Of a stretch of DNA of 64,000 nucleotides, positions 57,086-64,000 are shown one piece after another. Position 1 is the first letter of the stretch. Every line of letters starts with the position of its first letter. A program made the translations under genes and the position numbers. The notes below the pieces were generated by a model. The model was not told the DNA's origin. It did no database searches and worked only from the letters and a program-made list of their open reading frames with translations. Origin of the DNA: Venturia oleaginea (Eukaryota; Ascomycota; Dothideomycetes; Venturiales; Venturiaceae); contig JABMLP010000005.1 of NCBI GenBank assembly GCA_013176395.1, positions 1,612,001 through 1,676,000 on the forward strand, in the 5' to 3' direction.

Positions 57086-58087
57086 AAAGGCCGGAAGGGA
57101 GTGCCAGAGATTGTGTTATAGAAGCAATGCATTGCATGGTGTTTTGGAGTACATAGGCCGTGTGGACATGGATCGGTAGTGAGAGGTCGATCAAGGGGTT
57201 TTACTGAGACTTTGGGATGAGCACCTCTAGCTCCATTGTGAACGAATTCATGACCAGTACGCAGTTGAGAGGTTATAGTGAACTTCCTTCCTAGCGTGCT
57301 CCGTTTACAACAAATTCAATCAGTACTTGCAGACATACACGCACGGAGCTGACAGTAGCGCAATCAACTCGTGTCTCCTTTACCATGATGAAAGCCTACG
57401 GCACTTCTCAAAATTGGGTCTGTTCCCTGAGATTTTGACAACAGAGGGTGTGAAAAGCTGGTCCAGCGATCATCTTGTTACTTGAATTGGTTGTTTTGAA
57501 TGGGCAGCATATTCCAGGTCCATATTCATATCTTGCATCAAGAAAGGGGCTTCGAGCTATGTTGATGTCGAATTGAAAAAGGGAGGGAATGCAGGGAAGC
57601 TTAAAACTGGATAAAATTGTCCGTTTGTTCTAGAGACAGTTTCCAAGTACTTTGCTGTCTCAATGCTGAGAAGTGAAGGAAGCTGGGATGGAAAAATAGA
57701 CGTCAACTACATTTGCGATAGGCGATAACGTAGTTCAAAGAGAGAATGCATCTTTTAAATCCAAATGATTTCTTTGTAAGATATAATATTCCACCGTTGA
57801 TTCAATCATACTCTCTCCATGGTGGTCGCGCTGGAATGTCTGATCACCGAATCCAGTTGAACAGTTTCAACTCATTGTCGATATCGATAAATTTCTGGCA
57901 ATTTCTTTTTTTGAAAATCGCCAGAAATTTATCGATATCGATCTCTCACTGAAAGCTTTAACTCAGACTTCAGGTGTTGACAGACAGTCGTTGAAGGCGA
58001 ATGGATCCGCTTTGATGTCACCCTCGTTAGCGTAATGTTTTATATCACTTCCCTCCCTATCTTCTACCGTTTCCATAAACCATAACC
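57086..58087. other. Intergenic with the best hairpin copy
   Basis: 1.0 kb between arg8 and get2. It contains the perfect 22-bp-arm hairpin 57878-57941, about 145 bp upstream of the get2 start. No ORF was recognised. Confidence 0.6.
57878..57941. repeat. Hairpin family copy A, perfect 22-bp arms
   Basis: Arms 57878-57899 and 57920-57941 are exact inverted copies (core GATATCGATAAATTTCTGGC). The spacer of 20 nt continues a weaker stem (ATTTC...GAAAAT). It lies upstream of get2. Confidence 0.9.
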
Positions 58088-59044
58088 ATGACCGACGAAT
58101 CTATCCCCGATGGTGAGACTCCTAACCAGAAACAAGCGCGTCTACGCCGCGAGCGAAGAAATGCCAAAATCGCTGCAGGAGGCTCAGCGAGACTGGAAGC
58201 CATTACTCAGCTAAGCGGCCGCCAACATGCCGCCCAGAAAGAAGGTATACAAGGAACTGCGAGTACTCCATAGCCTCATACTAATAGTATAATAGCAGCG
58301 GGAACTCCCATACCCTCACAGTCCATTTCCCGAGTTGATACACCCGACCCGGACATCCAAGATATATCAGAACATCACTACATCCCTCGAACTACTTCCA
58401 GACCACCATTATCCTCAATCCCATCCGGTCGCGGGACACCAAATCCCATAGATATGTTCGTCGCACCAGCAGGAGTCATGGAGGGCAATGGAGATCCCAT
58501 GATGAAGCTTATGCAACAGATGATGGGAGGTGCAGGTGGTGACGGCGCAGGTCAGCTCCCACCAGGACTCGCAGAGATGTTTGGAGGCGCAGGAGGAGGA
58601 ATGCCTGGGATGCCGGGACAACCTCAACAAGCTCCCCCGAGCTCCTCTGCCTATCTGTGGAGGATCGTCCATGCGATCTTCTCGCTCACGTTGGCGATGT
58701 ACGTTGTGCTCACCACACCTTTCACTGGTACGAAGGCGGCACGAAGTGCATCCGTCTACTCTCTTGGAGATGGGCAGAGCTTCGGACAGAGATTGTTCTA
58801 CCTTTTTGCTACGGTGGAAGTTGTGTTACAGAGTTCACGATATTTTATTGAGAAGGGACAGTTGGCTCCGAGCGGGATCATGGGAACGTTGGCACAGTTT
58901 CTGCCGATGCCTTATGCCGGATGGATCAAGGTAGCGGGACGGTATGGCGTTATTTACACGACTGTGGTGGCAGATGCTATGGTCGTGGTGTTTGTGCTTG
59001 GAGCTATGGCTTGGTGGAAGGGCGGCGTCATGGAGACACGATGA
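58088..59044 (+). CDS. get2: Get2, GET-complex receptor subunit
   Basis: Two exons (58088-58244, 58299-59044), 300 residues. The N terminus has the basic RLRRERRNAKI motif (residues about 18-28) that in Get2 binds the Get3 ATPase. A Gly/Met/Pro-rich flexible linker (GGAGGGMPGMPGQPQQ) precedes three hydrophobic spans (WRIVHAIFSLTLAMYVVLTTPF; LFYLFATVEVVLQSSRYFI; IYTTVVADAMVVVFVLGAM). With Get1 it would form the ER receptor that inserts tail-anchored proteins. The size and layout match fungal Get2. The hairpin copy A lies just upstream. Confidence 0.85.
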
Positions 59045-59211
59045 TCGCGCTCCTTCTGCAAAGATAGCTATGCAGCTGTAGGATTAACTTATTGTGCAAA
59101 TAGTGATGATACAGACTTTCTTCCATATCTGAGTCATATGCCCATCCAAACTCCAAGCTATGCTGTCCATTCTTCTTCTCACACATGCCTCATCTCTGAT
59201 TAAACACAAGG

Positions 59212-59929
59212 TTATACCGCGCCCTGACTAGCCATCTCCAACATCTCCTTCTGCTTCTTCGTCTGCATCCTCCTCCGTTTTCCCTTCTCACTGTCCCTCT
59301 CCGCCTGCTTCTTCTGCTCCCTCAATTTTTCCAGAGATTCCAATTCCGCTTGTGTCGCTTCAACAGGCACAAAATCTCCTGCTCCCAATTGTCTCAACAT
59401 CTTATCCAGTACCTTTTTTGGCCCCTCACCTTCATTTAATTCGAGCGCTATGGGTTCTGGAGAAGCGGATGTGTGGAGAAATAGTTTGGGCGCTTGGGTT
59501 CGGTCCTGGAAGCGGGAGACAGAGATGGGGACGGAGGGGTTGTGATATTTCAGCCGGGGAAGAATTTGTCGCCAGAACTGTCTAATTCAAGCTGCATCAG
59601 TATTCGAGAACCGGCGTGGGAGGGCGATGGTTGGTGCTGATTTTGGTATGCAGGAGGAGACATACTTCGTTCCAACATGTTCTGGTAGTATGTTTTGAGC
59701 GAGCTCTAGGTGAATCTTTTGGACAGTTGGAGGTAGTTTTCCTGCTCCAGGGCCTAGGCGTATGTGTAGTAACTGTGAGATCGAAGGTGAGCAGCTGGTT
59801 TGTGTGGTGAGATCGATGAGGGATAAATTTACTTGCTGTAATTCAATGAATTAGCCTGCACTCAATTGAAAGTACAGAGGTTGTCCTTACTGTCTGCAAC
59901 TTGCGCATCCGATGCGCTATGTTCACCAT
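59212..59929 (-). CDS. Mitochondrial ribosomal protein, L51/S25/CI-B8 fold (Mrp49/mL61-like)
   Basis: Three exons (59929-59891, 59772-59666, 59581-59212), 171 residues. The first 13 codons (MVNIAHRMRKLQT) join LLHIRLGPGAGKLPPTVQKIHLELA, and FWRQILPRLKYHNPSVPISVSR completes the L51/S25/CI-B8 domain shared by several mitoribosomal proteins and a complex I subunit. A coiled-coil Lys/Glu-rich extension follows (ELESLEKLREQKKQAERDSEKGKRRR). The RMRKL...IRLGPGAG start is closest to my memory of Mrp49 (mL61), but mS25 cannot be excluded. It would act in the mitochondrial ribosome. Intron 1 is 118 nt, intron 2 is 84 nt. Confidence 0.7.
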
Positions 59930-59983
59930 CTTGTCTTTGTGCTCAAACGCTCAACATTACTGTTCGATGTCTCGGTATAGGTG

Positions 59984-61400
59984 GCACAGGGTTCCTCAAA
60001 TCTGACTGCGCAGGGCGCTCGGACCCACCATCCCATCTCAATTTCCACGTATACACCAACTTAACGATCAATTTACCACCACCATGGCGCCTAGAACACC
60101 CAAAAGAAAGACTGCAAGGCGAGAATATGACACCACGAAGAGAATGCGATTTTTTCAGGCCTGGGATTGCAAGAATGAGGCCGACGGCGTCGGTACAATC
60201 GCATACCTCCCTGAAATCAATATACCAACTTCTACCGCACGTAGTTGGCTTAAACTACGAGAACTTATTGGTGATGCAGCATTCAGATCACAGAGAAAGA
60301 GCAGTTGCATCATAGGGCGGCCTACCAAAGTATCTGCTTCAGATCTTACCCGCCTTACGAACCAAGATGACCCCATACACGAAAAAGGCTGGCAGGAACA
60401 AGCCAATTCCTACCCCGGCAAGCCTTCCGCAAAGACATTACAGCGTCACGTATACAATGCAGGGGCTAGGCGATTCAAGAAGCGTTATCAGAAGCAGATA
60501 TTCCAGGCAAATCGGCCAAAGAGGGTTGAATACGGTAAAGAACACGAGAAAAAGACCATACTAGGCTTCTGGAGTTGGATTTGGTTCACAGATGAAGCCC
60601 ATTTCAGTCAAAAGAACTCGCCAATGCACCTGAATATGAGCTACGCTTTCCAGGGCAAGAGAGAGGTGTCAATGAGGAGCTAGAAGGCGTTTTGGATGTT
60701 ACTATTCACGTCGCCGGCGGCATCTCATACAACAAGAAAGGAAACCTCATATTCTACAAGGATCCGGCTGAGCCATCAGAAAAGGTCCGTAGGCAAGTCA
60801 AGCAGCCTAAACAACTCAAATACGAGCTGGATTCAGTGTACCAAGCCCGGCTGAAGGTCTGGCAAGACCTTAAGGCAAAGGAAGACGAAACACCAAAAGG
60901 TAACTGCATGACACAGGTTTTCTACGCCAAAAAGATACTGCCGCAACACATTGAAGCTATTCAGGCCTTGGATCAGCGTCACCAGCGCAAATACTGGCTT
61001 CAAGAGGATGTTGATCCTTCTCACGGAATCAAGTCACCTAACAGTGACCCTGCAGTCATGAAAAGAGAAGCAGACCTTCTATTACTTATTCAACCTCCTC
61101 AATCATGTGATTTCAATCCCATTGAGTCTTGTTGGAACATCATTAAGTCCAGATTAGCTGGCAGGAGGTGGTCGTCGGTGGCTCATTTCAAGGCTGAAAT
61201 CCAGGCACAATGGGACAAGATAACGCTCACAATGATACGGAAAAGGATCAGAGAGATGCCAGAGAGATGTAAGATGATTCAGCAAAAACCAGAGATCCAT
61301 TGCAAGTCAAACGTGTGGTAAATAGCATAATACATTCAAGTTCAAAAGACGGGATGGTGGGTCCGAGCGCCCTGCGCAGTCAGATTTGAGGAACCCTGTG
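59984..61400 (+). mobile_element. Tc1/mariner-type element with perfect 50-bp TIRs
   Basis: Terminal inverted repeats 59984-60033 and 61351-61400 are identical over all 50 bases, so the copy is young. Outside the repeats the few bases up to the nearest TA differ on the two sides, so the TA duplication expected for the superfamily cannot be fixed. The element is 1417 bp, contains one transposase gene and lies between mitoribosomal and dph3 genes. Confidence 0.9.
60084..61321 (+). pseudogene. Tc1/mariner transposase with one frameshift
   Basis: ATG at 60084 follows the left TIR by 50 bp. An HTH region (AYLPEINIPTSTARSWLKLREL) and a second DNA-binding part precede the DDE domain. The first catalytic Asp is in WFTDEAHF. 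Just downstream, at a run of four A (60610-60613), the frame is lost; a stop follows at 60681-60683. The alternative frame carries APEYELRFPG, then LQEDVDPSHG (second Asp) and DFNPIESCWNIIK (Glu), with about 38 residues between them, and runs to 61321. One base in a homopolymer breaks an otherwise complete protein. It would cut and rejoin DNA at the TIRs. A sequencing error is possible. Confidence 0.85.
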
Positions 61401-61510
61401 TGGGTAATAACGGCTTAGTCATGGCCCGACCAAAGAGAAGCCTCCGAAAAATCTGTTTTCCTTCATCCGCATTCACACACAACAGCAGAACCTGATGGTC
61501 AAACATCAAG

Positions 61511-61806
61511 ATGTCGTACTACGATGAAATCGAGATAGAGGACATGACCTTCGATCCTACGCTCCAAATCTATCACTATCCTTGTCCTTGCGGTGACCGC
61601 TTTGAACTATCAATCGGTGACATGCGCGATGGTGAAGACGTTGGAGTTTGCCCGAGTTGCAGTTTGATGATTCGGGTAGTCTTCGATGTGGTATGTGATT
61701 TCCCTTCCCTAGTCGACGAGACTGCTGGCTAACATCACTTCAGGACGATCTACCCAAAGAAGAGAAATCAGAAGAGAAGAAAGCGCCTGCTGCTGTCACT
61801 GCTTGA
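61511..61806 (+). CDS. dph3: Dph3, CSL-type zinc protein (diphthamide synthesis)
   Basis: Two exons (61511-61690, 61744-61806), 80 residues. [15 protein letters not shown] and [15 protein letters not shown] ... [17 protein letters not shown] give the four zinc-binding cysteines (CPCG, CPSC) and the CSL signature of the family. The tail is acidic then basic. Dph3 (Kti11) donates electrons to Dph1/Dph2 for diphthamide formation on eEF2 and also serves Elongator-linked tRNA modification. Length and exon joint agree with the family. The preceding Tc1 element ends 110 bp upstream of the start. Confidence 0.93.
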
Positions 61807-62779
61807 GTAAGTTCTCATCTCCCCCGTTTCCCTGAATTATATGATGTAACCAAATCTATCTACATTGGAATTACCGTCTGAGGCCTTCGGGCTGTTGATG
61901 TGAATTAGAGGCTGTTTCTGATACCTTTCACCCAATTTTTATCGAATCTAGCATTGCTTATGGTTAGGCTTCGACTGACTGAGTCATAGACATGTTACCT
62001 GGAGAGCTATACAAGAGGCTCTCTCACAGAACGGATCACACCGCCGGCCCCACAATGATTTGTCGAACAAAGGGGAATACTGAGACGCATTGACGAGAAG
62101 CCCGGGATCCGCTACGCATCTGTTTGCGTGATCGAGAACTATTCTCAAGTAAAGTCACTACCAATTCCGCAGTTGCTGGAAGGCAAAATTGCGATATTCG
62201 GAGATTCTACATAGGATCAAGATCCGCTGCCATACATGTCAACCCCGCGACTAATGCCTCAGTAACAACAGTGGTTCTCATTCGAGCATGGTATCCAAAG
62301 GATGGATGGATGAAGCACAGAAGAAGATCCAAGCCAACGGAGTTCTTGACGGCGGCTGGACAGGAAAGGATGCAGAAGTCACGAAAGGGCAATAAACACA
62401 CTTTCAGGTTATCTATTCATGTCCGCCAAGGGTTAGACATTTAGTCTTTTATAGGCCTCTCCAATCGAGATCGATATCGATAAATTTCTGGCATGCATTT
62501 TTTGATTGCCAGAGAATGTCGTTGTCGATTTCGGGCGAACAAGATTGGATTTCGATTGAACGACTACCTTATGAGCGCTTGGGACAAACCTTTTGCCACT
62601 TCCATCCAAGGTTGGTCTTTTCCCATGTTTGAATGGTGGGCATGGAAAAGACAGCTTAGATTGATTCAAGTCTTTGGATATCATAGGACGATACTAGGAG
62701 GCTGTGGTAGCGAAGAAAGCAATGCCTTGTTGGACAGAAATAACCTCATTACAACTTCATTATGGACTTACCTGGCCAC
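61807..62779. other. Intergenic with hairpin copy B
   Basis: 973 bp between convergent dph3 and beta-mannosidase. The hairpin copy at 62471-62523 shares its left arm exactly with copy A, but the right arm is degraded. No gene was recognised. Confidence 0.55.
62471..62523. repeat. Hairpin family copy B
   Basis: The left arm 62471-62492 is identical to the left arm of copy A, and GAGA before it matches copy A's right flank in reverse. The right side begins GCCAG at 62508 but diverges. Confidence 0.75.
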
Positions 62780-64000
62780 TTACGGCAATGTCATATCCCA
62801 CAAGCTTTCCACTTTTACCTTGTCAATCCACTTGCCATCACCATAACCACTCGATTTTACCACAAAACCAGTTTCCCTCTTCATGCCCGGCAAGAGCCAG
62901 AACCCGTTATCCTCGAAATGTCCCACAGGACCACTGGGATAGTCTAGCCACACCCATGCTGCAATCCCTTTCGTTGCTTCCACCGTCCATGTTCGCTTAA
63001 CTTCATCGTAGACAATTTCAAGACCAGGGTCCACGAGATGCGCTGTCGATAGTGGAACCGGTGCGAGGAACTGTTCGTGTTGGAACGTAGTGAGCGTGGA
63101 ATTATTAGGAAGGTAGCCCGTTGATGTGAGGGAAAGATGCATTACCACATCATTTGGATCACCATCCTTGAGAATCCCAAACGTATTTGTTTTCAAAATT
63201 TGGGTTGAGTTGATTGGACCGATGGTAAAGTTGAATGTGCTCGGTGTTGAGACATTTAGGCGATCTCCTGTCCATTTGTACCAGGAGATTGTCGCTGTGC
63301 CGGAGGTAGGAGACCAAAGATCGGAGGTAACCCATACTTCTAGGTCCCCAGTGGTGAGGTTGTGGAAAGGAGAGATGATGACATTTTTGTAAATGTCGGC
63401 GGCGATGTGATGCAGGACTTTCCATCGGCCGTCGTATTCGATACCCGCCCACGCTGAAAGCACAATTGTCAGTATTACCTCAAAGCAATGCAGAATAAAA
63501 TAGGTAGGGAAAACCTACTAGGCGCCTGCCAAATATCCTCCAACTGCCAATACAAACTTCCCAGTTGCCTTTCCGGCTTCCCACTCCCACGTCTATAAAA
63601 CATGATCTGACTCCTGTAAAAGTCGGCCTGGAAAATTTGCGTAATATGGCACCAAGAACTGAAGTTGGCGAGTGAATTTTGTTTGTTGGGAGTGGGATAC
63701 CATCGTTGAGCTGCAATGGTCATTTCTGCCATTCCTTTGGTGCTGTTTGCATAATTTGATGTGTTGAGACCACCTGAGGGGTAATGATGGTTCCGAAGTT
63801 GGATTGTGGAGGAGTTGAAGTGGAGATCTTTGGGTGCGATGACCTGTTGCCAGGATTGAAGCGATGGCATACTATGGTAGCCGAACTCGTTTGAGAAGCG
63901 GCCGACGGGATAAGACGAGTAGTTGAAAGCGAAGGATGAATTATAGTTGTAGTAGTCTTGACGAATCAGCTCGAGTTCTTTCGCAGTGGGAGCATGCTCA
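62780..64000 (-). CDS. Beta-mannosidase (GH2), 3' part
   Basis: Partial: the gene enters from the right edge. Exon 64000-63519 (incomplete) and last exon 63453-62780 are joined over a 65-nt intron, restoring [29 protein letters not shown] contains the GH2 catalytic nucleophile Glu (NEFG). [17 protein letters not shown] and [15 protein letters not shown] are typical of fungal beta-mannosidases (MndA type). Many NST/NSS sequons (NSTKG, NSTL, NNST) suggest a secreted glycoprotein, though the signal peptide is outside. It releases mannose from mannan oligosaccharides made during plant cell-wall breakdown. The N-terminal sugar-binding domains cannot be checked. Confidence 0.88.

Noticed and set aside
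59773..59890. Possible 3-nt micro-exon (CAA) inside intron 1 of the mitoribosomal protein gene
   Set aside because: A single 118-nt intron gives the family sequence directly, so no micro-exon is needed.
59975..61406. TA target-site duplication of the Tc1 element
   Set aside because: TA dinucleotides occur on both sides, but the bases between them and the TIRs differ, so the duplication cannot be assigned.
1..64000. tRNA and rRNA genes
   Set aside because: Reading both strands, I found no convincing T-loop/acceptor arrangement or rRNA sequence; a covariance search would be decisive.

Overview
The window comes from a filamentous ascomycete (Pezizomycotina). The genes are split by short spliceosomal introns, mostly 47-60 nt, with GTANGT donors and YAG acceptors. 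The protein set (Dicer-like 2, Zn2Cys6 regulator, Stb3, Get2, fungal Hsp70-like ATPase, GH2 beta-mannosidase) is typical of that group. Leotiomycetes is my best guess, but it rests on the general look of the proteins and no search was possible. I saw no rRNA, tRNA or CRISPR array.

Left 16 kb: a nested transposon cluster. A Ty3/Gypsy chromovirus deletion derivative (1-2275) abuts a second Gypsy gag-protease fragment (about 2276-4060) and a Ty1/Copia pol fragment (about 4320-6031). A nearly complete Tad/I-like LINE (6046-11973, minus strand) sits exactly at the Copia PPT/LTR boundary, flanked by a perfect 14-bp target-site duplication. Inside the Copia LTR lies a second LINE-type insertion (12083-13687, plus strand, its own perfect 14-bp TSD). 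It has the LINE 3' tail but no ORF, and carries internal 353-bp tandem repeats. A Fot1/pogo-type transposase and a decayed Copia integrase/LTR piece complete the cluster.

From 16.5 kb to the right edge: a gene-rich region. In order: Hsp70-like ATPase (-), RING-CH ubiquitin ligase (-), proteasome alpha-2 (+), Dicer-like 2 (+), a gene-poor gap of 2.4 kb with a pseudogene and an 84-bp perfect palindrome, two disordered hypothetical proteins (+), TPR/DnaJ co-chaperone (-), alpha/beta hydrolase (-), Zn2Cys6 transcription factor (+), HSL-type hydrolase (+), DUF1295 membrane protein (-) divergent from topoisomerase III (+), Stb3-like (+), acetylornithine aminotransferase (+), Get2 (+), mitochondrial ribosomal protein (-), a Tc1/mariner element with perfect 50-bp TIRs, Dph3 (+), and the 3' part of a beta-mannosidase (-) running off the edge. 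Exon models were built by hand. Each complete spliced model has a length divisible by three.

How genes relate: the host genes are mostly independent housekeeping or regulatory loci, with several protein-quality-control genes (Hsp70-like, RING-CH, proteasome, DnaJ, Get2). Dicer-like 2 is an RNA-silencing nuclease that elsewhere in fungi acts on viral and transposon dsRNA, so its position near a nested transposon cluster is suggestive but proves nothing.

Most interesting unexplained signal: a dispersed family of short imperfect hairpins built on CTGGC(A)...GCCAG, with arms rich in TATCGATATCGAT. Members occur upstream of genes, in intergenic DNA, and inside two unusually long introns (one in Dicer, at the codon for DEAH; one in the alpha/beta hydrolase). 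A 20-base stretch of the hairpin arm is also present, identical, in the Gypsy gag-protease ORF.
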